A stretch of DNA of 64,000 bases from Tetracentron sinense (GCA_015143295.1 CM026571.1:6157501-6221500); one strand, 5' to 3'. Shown: positions 11,663-24,440, counted from the first letter of the stretch. Notes: generated by a model from the letters alone, not told the origin. A program made the numbers and translations.

Positions 11663-11953
11663 GGCCTCGGATTGTCTCTGGCGATGCTAGAAAGGGCTCT
11701 CGGGGTTCCATACATTGTGCGGCAGCTGGCAGAAAAATGGGGAGAAGTCATTTATTTTCTCCCCATGATTTTTGACTTCTCCCCATTTGATATCTCTCCC
11801 CCTTATTTTCACACACTTATCGCCACATGTCCATTTGTGTGTGGAGAAGTCAAAATCATGGCCCCATAATTTTGACTTCTCCACCACATGTCACCTATTC
11901 TATGGAACCCCGAGATAAGCCCTTTCTGGCTTCGCCAGAGGCAAGCCAAGGCC
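11663..11953. mobile_element. Palindromic MITE, family B
   Basis: The left end GGCCTCGGATTGTCTCTGGC and right end GCCAGAGGCAAGCCAAGGCC are near-perfect inverted repeats, with paired inner blocks CCACATGTC and GACTTCTCC. It is more intact than the copy at 7205-7499 and best defines the family. Confidence 0.75.
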
Positions 11954-12289
11954 TCGGCGGAGAGCTTATTTAGTCTGGCCTCGTCAAATCAAAACTGTCT
12001 GGCGTCACTCAATGTTATTTAATTGCCCTTTTAATTTCAACTCTTATACTGTAAAAAAAAAAAAAAAAAAAATTATAATTTTTAAAAACTAAAGCTACAT
12101 AGTTCACCCCAGGAGCTTATAACACTTACCACAGTTAAGGAGTATTAATAAAGAACACGTGTTAACATGTTAGATGAGAGCCAGACAAATTTGGTCTGCT
12201 GAGGCCTTAAGACCAAATCCTATAGCTCCCTCTTAGTAGGAGAAGTCCTGTAAATTCAGGGATGGGATTTGATAGCTGTTGCCGGATCA

Positions 12290-12490
12290 AAATCATCTTG
12301 CTTAAGGCCTTTGTCACACATGTGGTGATAAAAATGAGAGAAGTCAAAAAGGAGAGAAGTCATTTGGTTTTCCTATGGTTTGGACTTCTCTCCATTTGAT
12401 ATTTTCTTCCCTTTCTATCACCACATGTCACACTCAAAGGAGAGGTCATATCATTTTGGTCTAGCAAGTTCCAGATCAAATCTCATCCCG
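12290..12490. mobile_element. Diverged palindrome related to family B
   Basis: GATCAAAATCATCTTGC and its approximate complement flank the ACATGTGGTGATAAAAATGA / TATCACCACATGT arms and inner GACTTCTC blocks. The inner arms match family B, but the ends do not. Confidence 0.5.
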
Positions 12491-14417
12491 CAAATTCAGA
12501 TTGGAGAAATCTCTTAGCGCTCTCTGTTACCCAAAATTCAAAAAGGAGAGTATAATTGAAGAGAGTAGGACCAACAAAATCCATCTCCATTTGAAGATTT
12601 CTATGCCATTATCACTATCAAACATATTTCAGTACAGAGAAGACCAATGTTACCTGCTTCGTCTTTTTTCATTCGGATCAAACCGGTTAAGGGTAGAATG
12701 AGACAATTCGTTTCTTTTAAGTTGTTATACATAATCATAATGCATTTAAATAAAGACTTGAAATTCTCAACAGTGATAACCGGACTCCTTGGAGTACGGT
12801 TACTCCCTACATATCAACATGTGTCTCTTTTATAACTCCTAGTAGTGAATAAGATTTACTAACACTTGGGGTTTAACCATCTAAATTTGATTTTTAGGGA
12901 AAACAAGTATTAACTCTAAATATTAAAATTGTTAACTAGAATTAAAAGAGCATTAAAAAAGTTTTTGCTTGTAACCCAAGTTCAATGAATTTTTCTATTG
13001 GATTATCCAACTGTTCATAAAAAACCTTTTTTTTTTAATGGTTTTATAAAAATTAAATATATATATATATGCCTAAATAATAAGCAAGTCTCATGTATGA
13101 TGATGGTAAATGATTGCATGTATATATTTTATTTAAATCAACAAACACAAAGATAATTCCTCTAATCAGAGCTATAGGGTACGATTACGAGGTTTAGTAA
13201 TTTTCATGAACGGTACCATAAACCAGTTTGGCACAATAGACCGCGAATCAAGTAACCCTGATTATCACAATAAAATCACTTCATGTAAAACCATAGTTTT
13301 GATAAGAATGAGGTTTTGTCCGTTGGTTGCGGTCCCATCCAAACCGCCTTGTAAGTAACCATTAGAACAGGAACGAATGAAACAAATAGAAGTGTATAGT
13401 GTTATATCTGAATCATATTCAAACACATATCTTACTATTCGAATTCGATTAAGGGCCCATTTAGTTCGGATCATGTAAAGCGATTTAATCATTTAAAATC
13501 GATTTACACACAATCCTTACGAAATAATAATGTTTGATTCAATTGTCGTAATCAATTATTCATCAATCGATTGATGCTAGAAGCGCTGTTTGTTGAATCA
13601 CCTCATGGGGTGATTATTAGAACAATACAATCGATTATTTGAATAAAATAAAATATTTATATCAGCCTTTGATTAATATATTTGAATTTAGATAATATCC
13701 AAATTAGTCGATTATTTCTATAAAAAATAAAATAATGGATAAAAATTTCTAAAATATATAAATTATATTTGAAAATTGATAAACTAATATTTTATTATCT
13801 TTTATATTAAAATAATAATTTTATGATGTCTTAAATTATGTGAAAAAACACATATTAATAAGATTATTTTAGTCTTAATACTTATAACATTATATATATA
13901 ATAAAAATATATTATCTATCGATCGAATATATTATAATATCTGAATTCGTATTTTAAACGGATAAAAAAAAATTACTATTTGAATTCACTCTACCGGACC
14001 TTTTTTGGACTATTTTGGATAATGATAATTATCAAAGCAAACAAATTCGATTCATATCCATGTCGTTGACACCCCTACTTGGTAGAGGCCATCCAAAAGG
14101 CATAGTTTTGAATCTTTTGATACCAAAAGCCCCTTTTTCTAAGGTGTAGCTAATCTAAAAGATTTTCCAACAGCAAAAATTTAAAATCAGACCAAAGGTT
14201 CTTAACCATTTCTTAGAATTATTTTTTTAAAGATACCAGGCATTGATATAGAATATGTTAGCATTGACTAAATGGGTTAAACGAGGGCCAAATGAGGGTC
14301 TTTACTGTTACTTCCTCTTCTTCTCTCTTTCTATTTTTCCTGCATGTTTGCAGGGGTAAATTTGGTTCTTTAGCCCCAAGAAGTGCCATCTTCTGTGATT
14401 AGGCTGAATTTAATCCT
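12491..14417. other. AT-rich intergenic region with transposon remains
   Basis: A family-C-like end (ATAACCGGACTCCTTGGAGT, about 12777-12796) begins the stretch. A (TA)n tract lies at 13058-13070. Sequence ending GTTGACACCCCTA (about 14066-14078) resembles the right terminus of hAT elements, but I could not find its left end. No supported gene. Confidence 0.35.
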
Positions 14418-14420
14418 TTA

Positions 14421-14545
14421 CCTTGTTTGGTTGCCGAGAAAATAGATATAAACAGAGGAAAGAAGAGGGAATTCAAAAAATTCAACTAAGAGCAGTATTA
14501 CAGAATTCATTTCCCCCACCGATTTTCTCATCAACCAAACAGGGG
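14421..14545. mobile_element. PIF/Harbinger-type MITE
   Basis: It is a 125-bp element. The left terminus CCTTGTTTGGTTGCCGAGAA and the complement of the right terminus (CCCCTGTTTGGTTGATGAGA) match, and TTA flanks both sides (14418-14420 and 14546-14548). TTA/TAA duplication and a TTGTTTGG terminus are typical of Tourist/Harbinger MITEs. A relative lies at 41212-41352. Confidence 0.75.
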
Positions 14546-14548
14546 TTA

Positions 14549-17500
14549 AAAATCTAACCACTGCAGGAACAGGTTGGTACACCGTTCACAACAGCAGAGG
14601 ATTTCAGTGTTTAGTAATGATCAAACGGTGGCGGCTGTGCTTCTATTGCAAGGTTAGGACTCACCATTTGATTGACATCTCCCAGCTCAGACTGGAAAAT
14701 CATGAAGATATAAAACATCTATTAAATTTTCACACATTACTGGTTTCTTGTTCCTATTACCTCTTTTTTATTAAAGAAAGAATGAGCTATTTTAATGCAA
14801 ATTTTCCATTCATTAAACATTTCAAAAAAAAAATTTTCATTGCCAAACCAATTCAGTCTAAAATCCTTGCAAGTTAATCAGAGTTCTAACACTTGCTTCT
14901 TCTTCTTTTGGGTTAAGTTAATCAGTACTTGCTCTTCACTCCCTTACACTGGTCTGCAAGTATAATTACAGTGTAATTTTATAAATAGATCTTAAATGCT
15001 CTGTCATGAAAGTTCTCACATCAGACATTTTGCAGCCAGGGGAAAATCCGTCCTTTGGGGAGTTTGCACCGGCAATTCTGTCTTCTGTTCTTGAGGAGGG
15101 TTGGTGTTGTCCTCTTCGCCATCCTTTTTTTTTTTTTTCTATTGATTGGGCTGTTTCCTTTTCCAAGATTGCAAGTTGACAATTTGGGCTGATAATAAGT
15201 ACTGTTGAGGTGAGAGTGAGATCCCAGGCCTTGCAATGGACTTTGTTAGTGGGAGTTTATTGCAGTTCCAAGCTAAGTCTAGTAGGGGACATGATGAGTG
15301 GATATGTTAGCATTATGCAGTAAAATAAAATAACACTAAAAAGTTAACAAGAGAGTCATAGGAGAATATTCATGCTCTATACATAAAAAAATAAATGCAT
15401 AATTAGGCTTCCAACAATGGTGACTTCCAAGCCACTCCGATCCAAAGAGGAATATTTTCCCAACAGTTCGTGAGTTGCAAGCGTACTGATTCAACTATGT
15501 GGAATTGTAATGAGAACAGGATTTGACAATTTATTTCAGATTATGTTGTTTTACTATTTTTTTTCAATAGAAAGTATCTAAATGGAAAATGTAACATTAT
15601 TGCATTCATTTCTCATCTTGTCTATATGTACATGACACAATTTGTCTTTTTTATTATAATTATTATTATCAGTAATATTCAGATTCAGTTGAAGAAAAGG
15701 GGAAACGCACATAAGAAGGATGAGGGGTCAAAGTGAATGAACCCAAGACCTTGACACCAGCTAAGCAAACAAAAAACAAGAAACACAAATGCTAAAGAGA
15801 AATTACAGCGGCGAATACAAGCATGCTACTACATCAAGACCTTTGTGAATAGAATACACTGTAAGAGGAGTTGCCCCACCATGGAGCAGATTTTGGCAGG
15901 GGATGAAGAGGACCCTTTAGAAAACCTCGGAGTTCCTTTCTTTCCACATGACAAAATTTGTAAGATATCCCATTCTATAATCCAATATAATGCTTATTTG
16001 CCGCCACTAGCTCATCTTGCATTCCAAGACCCGGATTCTTAACCATTGAACCCCATCTCAAGGGTTCAAGATGACAGGAAAAAAGAAAGACGAACAACCA
16101 ACCCAAATTCCCAAAATATCAGAAAGTTCCACTGCAGTGTCTTACAGTACGAAAACCACAAAGGAATATCAACCTCATAGTATACTGGTTTTGTACCTTC
16201 CCTTTTCACCCTGGTGAGAAATTCATACATCTAACTCATCAAAGTTCACTAGCTTTCAAGTTAGAGTGCGAACAAAGAATTCTAATTGGACCCAAGGAAA
16301 TTTGGGATAATATGACAAAAATATTTTTCATAACTTTAAATAAGAAAAGCTAATTGGATTACCTCCCGCAGTGGGGTTGCGAGAAGCTGAAGTTCACTTT
16401 TGTCTAGATGGCAAACTTGACAACATACCGACACCACAGCTCTACGAACTAGTGTACGACACAGGGCTCGTAGTCCCGGATACCCATAGATTTCATCAGC
16501 AATTTCATAATCTTTGCATCCTTGGCAATTCCTCACTCCCTCCTCCTCCCAAATTTATCTTGCTGTCTCTTTTAACTGTATCAAGGGCCAATTTCGCAGT
16601 TTTCTTAGTAGCCACACTCAATACACGAGAGATTTTATGTTCATTGCAGCATACCATTTCTTAAATCTGACATTTTTCCTCTACGCAAGATCGGAAAAAC
16701 TGATGTTAATGATTGTAATATAAGTTGAAAACTAAATATAGCGTCAATGGCCACAGCAATTTTTTAACAGTCAAAGTCACATGTTAAGATACGCCTGGAT
16801 ACCCTTCAAGAATTTATAAAAGTTGCAACTCTTAAATTCTCAAGGAGCTCAATTACACGGGGAATTACAAGACAGGAACCTTCAAATTGACCTTTCTGCT
16901 ATCGCTGAAAAGCATATTCACTTTCATAATTTTTAAAGGCTGACCAATTACAAGAAAGGAACCTTGGAATCTGATATCTCGAATCTTAAATCCTACAGCG
17001 TTCATACCGAATTTGCGTCCTTGTGGTAATAAGAGAAATGTGACTATAGGAGAATCAAGGGGCAACTCTACAGATAATGACCCGAGTCAGGCTGTTAATA
17101 GAAGCGAGGCCAAGCCGAGTCACTAGGAGAATAAGTCCCTCCCACATGTCAAGTTGAGTAAATGAACAATTTATTTTCTAGGTCCAGTTAACAGTGTATG
17201 AAGATGTGAACATGCAAGACATTTGGGCGTAAAGGTTGTTCAGGACTGATGCCCCGCCTCGCGATAACCTCTAATAACGTCAATGAATCATACCAATAAA
17301 TTACTCACTGTGGTTTGATGAATTTTGTTTAAATCACAGTGTAAAGAGTCAAATATGGCGAATTGAGGTGTTTATGCTAAGGGTCGAGTGTAACAGCGAA
17401 TTCAACAATTACTTCTGAGGGTAGAGTGTACCAGGTTACCAGCGAATAGGTGTGCCATAAAAAAAGATTTCGAGGATGAGGGGCTTCTAGATAGGCTTCA

Positions 17501-18354
17501 GTTGCGTATTCATCTTCATATATAGTGTTTCTATTATGATATGCTTTGTAGTTTGTAGTTCCTTTTTTTCTTTGATAGGTCTTTTGTTCATATTCTGTGT
17601 GAACCTTTGATCTGTTCTAGATTACTGTACTTTTTGTGTTATATATATATATATATATATATATATTTCCACATGACAAAATTTGTAACATATACCATTC
17701 TATAATCCAACCTTATACTTTCGATTAAACAGAGTTCATATTATTTTTCAACAATCATCAACATCAAAGAGAAGAGAATCACCTTTCTCAGCTTCCAGTC
17801 CTCCTACTGCTTATCCATACAGATCCAATATATATAAAATAATTTTGTTTTTTTTTAAATCAGATTATAATATGGAAACTGAACAAGCCAAAACCCAGTA
17901 CAAAATTTAGAACTAAGCTTGTACCCTTGAATTCTATATGTGCTTCTTTCGCTCTTCCATTTAGAGCTCGGCAGTTGCAGAGAGTGAGAGAGATTGGATT
18001 TTTGGTCCAATAATTTGTTGAGTGGAAGAAATGCTATTTGGAGAGGTGAGCGCAACTACCGAAGGACCATATTTAAATAGATCTGAATCGTAAATTCGTA
18101 ATACAATCAGGAAGATCCTCAAGATATTATACTGAATTCGAAGAACATCAAAGCCAATTTCGGATTTTTCAAGAATTTCGCAATTGGAGGACTAAAGTTC
18201 TTACTGAGACAATCCAAGCAGGTACCTAGAGACAGATAACAAACAGAGTACATAAAAATTTCGGATTTTTGGGTTACCTCATTATCAGATACGAGCTTCG
18301 GACAAAAACCTCCAATGGCGTGATCGTGCAAACAAGCAACGAAAATCCCCGAGG
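14549..18354. other. Gene-poor stretch, possible non-coding transcript on the minus strand
   Basis: I find no frame with a recognisable domain. A block of about 47 bp (TTCCACATGACAAAATTTGT...) occurs at about 15943-15989 and again at 17667-17713, and a (TA)n microsatellite at 17642-17667 ends at the second copy. Minus-strand frames near 16340-16535 and 17950-18060 lie beside plausible splice signals but match no family I know. They could be exons of a non-coding RNA or a decayed gene. Confidence 0.3.
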
Positions 18355-18486
18355 CTAAAACCCTACTGTAGAAGATGAAGATGCAACTCCATTACTGGAC
18401 TCACTTACAATACTGCAACGATTTCTATCAATAATCTGTCTACTGAAAGCGGTATATAAAACCCTAAATTTCAAGAACCTCGCCAT
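18355..18486 (-). CDS. Small open frame of unknown function (43 codons), doubtful
   Basis: The complement from ATG at 18486 reads MARFLKFRVLYTAFSRQ and ends at TAG (18355). The basic, hydrophobic N-terminus is the kind seen in mitochondrial presequences, but there is no further support. A GTAAGT at codons 27-28 could be a splice donor, which would make this a first exon. It diverges from the WRC-like pseudogene about 300 bp away, so the two may have shared a promoter region. Confidence 0.2.
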   Translation of the reverse strand: MARFLKFRVLYTAFSRQIIDRNRCSIVSESSNGVASSSSTVGF

Positions 18487-18784
18487 GAAAACAGAAGAAG
18501 GATCGACCTAAAATTTACTAAAATGCGCCCTAGGTGATTTGAGGACTATATTGTCCTACCGGTCCCATAAGATACTAACGTCACTCTCATTAATGAGCGT
18601 GACAATCATATCACCTGTCCTTGCAAGACACGTATATGTTTAAATCCACGTGTCAATATACTAATATCTAGATAATGAAACCTATACTACGACCATATAA
18701 TTAGCAAGGCCTTTTCGTAGTTATCAGTATTATGGAGGCCAAAATACAAATCGTTGTCAGTTGAAAAACAGATGAAAGAAAGAA

Positions 18785-19215
18785 AACCCTAAGATCTGCG
18801 AGAGAAAAAAGCAGCAAAGCCAGCGATCTACCATCCAAGAACAGGAACCCGTAAACACGAGAATACATCTCAGCTTCTTCCTCGAAAGCTTCAATCATTA
18901 ATTCGATCGTGCGAAACCTCGTTCGCACGTGCGCTGCAAGCTCAACCAGTCCCCATGGAATCTCTTGTGTTTCGCTCTTCCTGAACCCGACCTCTCTTCA
19001 CGAAACGTTACCAGTTTAAATCGTCTTTCACTGTTCTTCTTCTTTAAATTGTTTTCAGATCTAAGGATACCCTTTTCGCTGTTATTGCAAAAGAAACAGA
19101 AAATCTTACTTTTTTCTGCATTTGTGTTTCTGGGTCTACGGTTTCTTAGATTTAGGGTATATTTATTCTAGCTATTTTGGTTTGACAAAACCCTAAATTC
19201 CATTAACCAGTCTTG
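18785..19215 (+). pseudogene. Decayed duplicate of exon 1 and intron 1 of the WRC-domain gene
   Basis: Sequence here aligns with 20500-20900 through the leader, exon 1 and start of intron 1. The CTCAACCAGTCCCCATGG block matches CTCAACAGGTCGCCATGG of the functional gene. TTTTCAGATCTAAGGATACC matches TTTCTCAGATCTACGAATAC. Both run on to an ACCCTAAAT/CCAT block. Near CTCAACC one frame reads CKLNQSPWNLLCFALPEPD, like the CELNRSPWDVMAFAPQSD of the real gene. The ATG is missing, and the first part of the exon lies in a different frame with a stop before the CKLNQSPW block. No WRC exon follows, so only the 5' part survives or was duplicated. Confidence 0.75.
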
Positions 19216-20547
19216 CTTTTCTTATACGATTGAGAAGATATATAGCTGTTGGTTCATTTCTTTCTATACTATTGTGGTTAGCCTTGGTTTCATCTGCGCT
19301 GTGTTTCTAGCAATGAAAGCATGTTGCTATATGCGATACTCTTATACAGAGAAGAGAGAAGAAGATGGCCAGATGAATTACTGTTACTTGGTTTGGTCCT
19401 GAAGCTGCTCCTCAAACATGATGATTACGATAATGATCTTGATAGTGAATGGTTCTGATTTCTGAGTTATACTCCTCTTTCCCTCTCTTGTATTATTCTT
19501 TGAGCTGATGATTTGGAGGTAAAATGCAGTCATGGGAGACATGAAAGGACTTTAGAACCCGAACTGTGTTTAATGGAGTATCTCCTGGAAATGCTATCTG
19601 TCTCTCGTTGCAATTTCACCTCCATGACTGCTATCCCTACTCTCCCTTTCCATACTCGCCCGCCCCGCTTTTCATGGGTATAAAACAAAGGAGTATTTGC
19701 AGGAGAGCATGGCTAGTATTCATGATCTCCAGCCACCCCTCTTCTTTAAAGGTTTTTATCTCGGATTTTACTAATTTGACTGTGAGCCTCACTCCTTCAT
19801 AAGCACAAGAAGAAGAGCTGGGCACTGCATTGTTTCATGCACAGTTCCATCAAAATACAACTTTCTATAAACTTGCCTTTCTGAATTGGAAGGGTTTTGA
19901 AGCCAAGACCTGTCCCCATAATGGGATGCCTTTAACCACCACTCCTTCAATTGATTAAAGAGTTTATATGCTTCACAAAAAAGCCTGCTTAAAAAAAGCA
20001 TAAGCTTTTTCAAATGATGATGCTACCAAATTTACATGTAAGCTTGTTGGGGCATCATATACGTACTGTGTAGACCACCTACACAGGTGGGTGGATCCAC
20101 CTCCATCATCAAGTGCTGCTTAGTGGACCCATTTATTAGAAAGAAGCTAATCAGTTGACTATTTGGGCTAAATCAACAGCCAGATTTGTCCCCCAACTTG
20201 TAGGTCCCATTGTTTGCTAGTATCTGCCCTTCTTGAATCCTGACATAAGCGTGTGTCTTCTCATTATATTAAGGAGAGGAAGGAAGGAGCTTCAGCAATT
20301 TTAAAAAATTAAACCAAAATGTCTTAAATACCCTTAGATTAATCTATTAAATTATCTTCACAATCTATGTGCTCCTGACGTGGATGCATTTCAGCAATTT
20401 ATTGAAAACAGTAGGGTTAATTATGTAAATCAGAAGAAGTCGAAATATATGAAGATGCGAGAAAGCAACAGAAAGTTAAGAAACCCTGATTATCGAGTTG
20501 TGTGAGATCTGCAACAGAAGAAGAGCTTTGGATCTCTGGGCTTCAAC
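19216..20547. other. Region between the WRC pseudogene and the WRC gene
   Basis: No supported gene. The short frames at 19566-19825 lack domains. The last 100 bp or so form the leader of the WRC gene (AGATCTGCAACAGAAGAAGA just upstream of its ATG). Confidence 0.4.
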
Positions 20548-21844
20548 ATGAGGATACGAAAACACGCTAAGATCTCTGCAATCTCCTTCTCCCACGCTCC
20601 AATCGCTCCTTGCCAGCCTCCGAGTCTGCAGACGAACGTTTGCGAGCTCAACAGGTCGCCATGGGATGTGATGGCGTTCGCTCCCCAATCAGATATCTCT
20701 TACCCAGAAGAGTTTCAGGTCAGTGTGATCGTTTATACTCCCTTTTCTGATTATCTTTTCTCAGATCTACGAATACCCTCTTCGTAGTTCTTGCGAGGGA
20801 AGCTCAGAATATACTTTTCTTGGCATTTTATTTCTGGGTTTAGGGTTTCCGGTCGTGGTTGCTGTTAGGGTTTCAGAAACCCTAAATCCCATCAATTTTA
20901 TCGTGTATTTTCATTAAAATAATGGAATACTTTATTGGGTGTTTCTTGTTTTTCTGTATTATCTTTTCTGTTGGGTGTTTGGGTTTGGTTTCAGCTGCGA
21001 TAATGGTTTATGCAGGTGGAAGGAGAGGATAGCGTTACAGCAAACGGGAGTGGAGGAGATTCCGTCGGTGCTGTTGAGAGGTTAGCATACTTAGATTTAG
21101 AACTTCAAAGCGATTTCTTTTGTACAATATTAGGGTTTAAATTTTCATCTGTAAGCCCGCAAAATTATTTCAAATTAAAAGAAATATATGATAGTAGTTT
21201 AGCGAAATCAAGACTATATAATCTTTATGGAATTGCATATTTCTAGTGTTGCTTCGTTGAATATATCTTGGGGAGAAGAACAGAAGGAAGAAGCTGAGGA
21301 TGAGGATAGCCAAAACTTGTTATTGCCATTTGTGGCGTTTAATGATGCAGAGAAGAGAGATAGTGAAATTGGGTTAAAGAAAGAAGAGAGCTTGATAAGC
21401 TGTAACAAGACAGACGGGAAGGGATGGCAATGCAGGAGAGAGGCGAAAGAAGGGCACTCGTTGTGTGAACACCATCTGACCCAGCTTAGGTCTTACCACA
21501 GTTGCAACTACTCTTCTCACCGGAAATCTGACAAAGTCGCCGGAACTACTGCCGGTGCTCGTCGCCGCAGTCGGGGAAAAACTCCAAAGAGTTCGTCGGA
21601 ATACTACTATTACTCAGGGTTCGGACCTTTGTGGGGGAAGAAAAGAAATGGAGAAAGAGGGGAAGTAAAGAAAAGAGAGATTAATGAAAATGATGGTGAT
21701 GCTAAGATTAATCCATCATCTTCATCTCATATTATTCTTGAGCATGATGATGACCTTGATGACGATGATGATAGTGATACTCCTCCTGGGAGGAAGAGAA
21801 TTCGAAAGCCTGTGAAAGCTCGATCTTTGAAATCCCTTATGTGA
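20548..21844 (+). CDS. WRC-domain nuclear protein, 3 exons, 277 aa
   Basis: Exons are 20548-20718, 21016-21080 and 21247-21844, all with GT-AG borders and a continuous frame. Exon 1 encodes MRIRKHAKISAISF and the plant-conserved CELNRSPWD block (about residues 39-47). Exon 3 contains the WRC zinc-finger-like domain with the exact spacing C131-x9-C141-x10-C152-x2-H155 around KGWQCRREAKEGHSLCEHH. A run of acidic residues (DDDLDDDDD) and a basic PPGRKRIRKPVKAR end the protein and look like a nuclear-localisation signal. WRC domains are best known from growth-regulating factors, where they bind DNA. This protein lacks the QLQ domain, so it belongs to the smaller stand-alone WRC group, whose role is poorly known. 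A decayed 5' duplicate lies at 18785-19215. Confidence 0.88.
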
Positions 21845-22270
21845 ATTGAGAGATTGAAATGAGAAAATGCTTTTTTTGGCTGTATGGATTATTATTTTAT
21901 TTTTTGGCACTTTGTTTATCTGGTATTTCTACATTTACGTGGTATTAGAAAGATAAATTATAGTTAAGATTACTAATAAGGATGTTTGGGGGTACTGGGA
22001 CATCTGTGTAGACTCAAACGGTAATATCTTATCTTATAAGGGCACCTACGGGGATGTAACCCGATCACCGTTTATTTTGATAGCTTGGGGTGTAGCCGAT
22101 AATTTCAGAATAGAATAGAAAGCGAAAAGTCACGTCATTCCAACATGAGATTAACTAGGAAGGGAAGCTCTAATTGAAGATATAACCGGAGCCACCCTAA
22201 ATATGCCTTCATATGGGTATTTTTGGAAATTACATAAACTTTTGACAGAAATGACCTTATTTCATATCTA

Positions 22271-22550
22271 TCTTTACTTTTATAAGCGAGAGGCAGGCAT
22301 AGCCAGATTTTTCCTAAATTCCTAAACTTCCCTTATATAAAACAAAATTTTTATTTAATGCTTTACTTTAATTCCCAAACTATCTCTTCTTTAACTATCT
22401 ATTTAAATAATAAAATTATAACCAATTGTAATTGAACTTGGGGAAAGTTCGATCACACTTACAGGTTAGCACGTCTCCTTTTTAACTCCTATTAATTATG
22501 GTTAACTTCTTCCCCTCACTCTCAGGTGCATCACTCGTGCCGCCTGCTGG
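22271..22550 (+). mobile_element. Short non-autonomous Helitron (280 bp)
   Basis: The 5' end TCTTTACTTTTATAAGCGAG is preceded by A, and the 3' end CCGCCTGCTGG is followed by T, as expected for insertion between A and T without duplication. An imperfect hairpin (GGTGCATCACTCGTGCC) lies about 9 bp before the CTGG end. The interior includes a stretch like one half-arm of the family-A palindromes (about 22425-22505). The ends match those of the Helitrons at 27110-27763 and 52760-53825. Confidence 0.8.
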
Positions 22551-23756
22551 TCTATATAATTACTAAACTATCATACAGACATTTTGGTTTGCGGAATCTT
22601 CCAATTGATTACAAAACAGCCCTTTTGTATTAATGAATTATACTGCGTGATATACGGCACGTGCAAACTAAAATTACAAAGGAGTCCAAAATTACAAGGG
22701 GGAGTGGCAATTGCCAATCGCCTTAAATCTGGAGAGTCAAATCATTTTAAAATGTGGAGGCGCTAATAATAGTTTGACTTTTCAGAGAAGCATGGTTGTA
22801 GCGATTGGGGAAGCATTTCCCTTTTCCAAATGTTACAATATAATTTTTTTTTGGATGGCAAAAAAAATGTCATTAAAAAGAAAAAATTAAGAAAATAATG
22901 AAAACAAAACCCCCATTTTTTTCTTCATTTAAATGGACACAGTGAAGAAAGAGAGAAGAGCTTTCAAATTATCTTCTTAGCAGTGACAGTATCTCATCAT
23001 GTTCTAGACAATTGTGGGATGGCTATTAACGGATACTTTTGTGGAGAATAATCTCTCTCTCTCTCTCTCTCTGAACAGGCGGCGACGAACACCTGCAAAT
23101 CTTTCTGTTTCCTTAGATTCATAGCATGGAGCTTTCACTGACTATCTCTATATATTAAAGAAAGACGACGAATAGATGTTTCTCTCTTCTCCAATATCTT
23201 CTAACGCTTCCTTCGGCGAAATCACGCAACAAATTCCATTTCCCCCAGTTTCATTAGCACCCAATGGGAACTCCAGAAGCGATTTTCTATACCTGAGGAA
23301 AAACACGAAGGATTGAAGGGGTCTAGGATTTTAGAAACTCGAAAAAAACCCCTAAACCCAGAAGTCATTTTTGTAGAAGAAAACGTTAGATTATTTGTCT
23401 GTTTCGAAGTCGGTACCCTTAGAAGTAAGATCTCTGAAATGATTTATTCTGAGCTTTCGCAGCTGGTCTACTCTTTTGGGGTAATAAAGTTCTGATTCGA
23501 AAGAGATAATGTCCTGTGGTGACCAGTTGAGATCGCACAAGACTGCCTGTATAGTCGCGCGCTAGTAAGACGAGATGAGATCTTTGCATCTTTACGGATT
23601 ATCATCTGTGGGAAAATCGTAGAGAGAGATCCAGCGGAGCTCGTTCTCCTGTAAGAGTCTGCCCTTGAAAAAAGTCATTATTTTTTTATTATTTTTGTCC
23701 AAAGCTTAAGACTCGTAATCATCTCCGGTTGTAACGGACTCATGGGGGGGGGGGGG
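22551..23756. other. Intergenic region with a leader-like (CT)n stretch
   Basis: A (CT)n run at about 23051-23072 is followed by sequence resembling a plant 5' leader. It includes a 46-codon frame (23176-23316, MFLSSPISSNASFGEITQQI...) with no homology that I recognise, and GT-rich possible donors. It may be a gene start cut off by transposons or a non-coding transcript. A G run lies at 23743-23754. Confidence 0.3.
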
Positions 23757-24046
23757 ATTCCGGTTACGCATTGACGCTGCCACGTGTTCCTTTTGATGTC
23801 CTTTAACTGTGGTTAAGATTCACCTACCCTAGTGTCCACCCACTTATCCTTGGTTTTAAGAAAAAAAATTTTAAAAAAAATTAACCTTGAGAGTTAGTGA
23901 TTTTTAACCGGGGTTAAATTTCTTTTTAAACATTTTTTCTAAAAACCAAGGACATGTAGATCAACCTAGGAGTAGGTGAACCTTAACCACAGTTAAGAGA
24001 TGTCAAAAGGGATATGTGGAAGCGTCGGTGGCATAACCAGACTCTC
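23757..24046. mobile_element. Palindromic MITE, family C
   Basis: The left arm GGTTACGCATTGACGC, then TTAACTGTGGTTAAGATTCA and CCACCCACTTATCCTTGGTT, is mirrored by the right arm AACCAAGGACATGTAGATCA, then CCTTAACCACAGTTAAGA and GCATAACC. The core is shared with family A, but the outer arms differ (no CAATCGTGATTG block). Confidence 0.7.
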
Positions 24047-24157
24047 CCGAGTCTGGTTACAACGGGAGAGAATCACAAGTTAAACTTAATGCTTGACACC
24101 ATTTGGATTTTCAATCCAACGGTCAACGCTCTCTAATTATAACGGGACTCCAAAGTG

Positions 24158-24440
24158 TATAGTTATGCCACTGAGATTGCCATGTGTCCATTTTGACACC
24201 CCTTAACTGTAGTTAAGATTCACTCACCCTTAAGATTCACCCACATATCTTTGGTTTTTGAGAAAATATCTTAATTTTATTAAACCCATGAAAAAATTCT
24301 CTAACTCTTAGTTTTTTTAAAAAAATAATATTTTTTTAAAAAAACTAAGGATAGGTGGGTGAACTCTAAGAGTAGGTGAATCTTAACCACAGTTAAGGTG
24401 TGTCATAAGGAACACATGGCGATCTTAGTGGCATAACGGA
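24158..24440. mobile_element. Palindromic MITE, family C
   Basis: It opens near TTATGCCACTGAGATTGCCA and closes CACATGGCGATCTTAGTGGC, reverse complements. The inner blocks match the copy at 23757-24046, about 110 bp away. Confidence 0.72.

Noticed and set aside
16336-16664. Frames on both strands (CKDYEIADEIYGYPG on minus, EAEVHFCLDGKLDN on plus)
   Set aside because: No family is recognised, there is no ATG on the minus frame, an upstream stop is present, and the two are shadows of each other. Mentioned only as a possible non-coding transcript.
23176-23316. 46-codon frame MFLSSPISSNASFGEI...
   Set aside because: The leader-like surroundings are suggestive, but there is no homology or downstream coding exon, so it is only mentioned within the regional entry.
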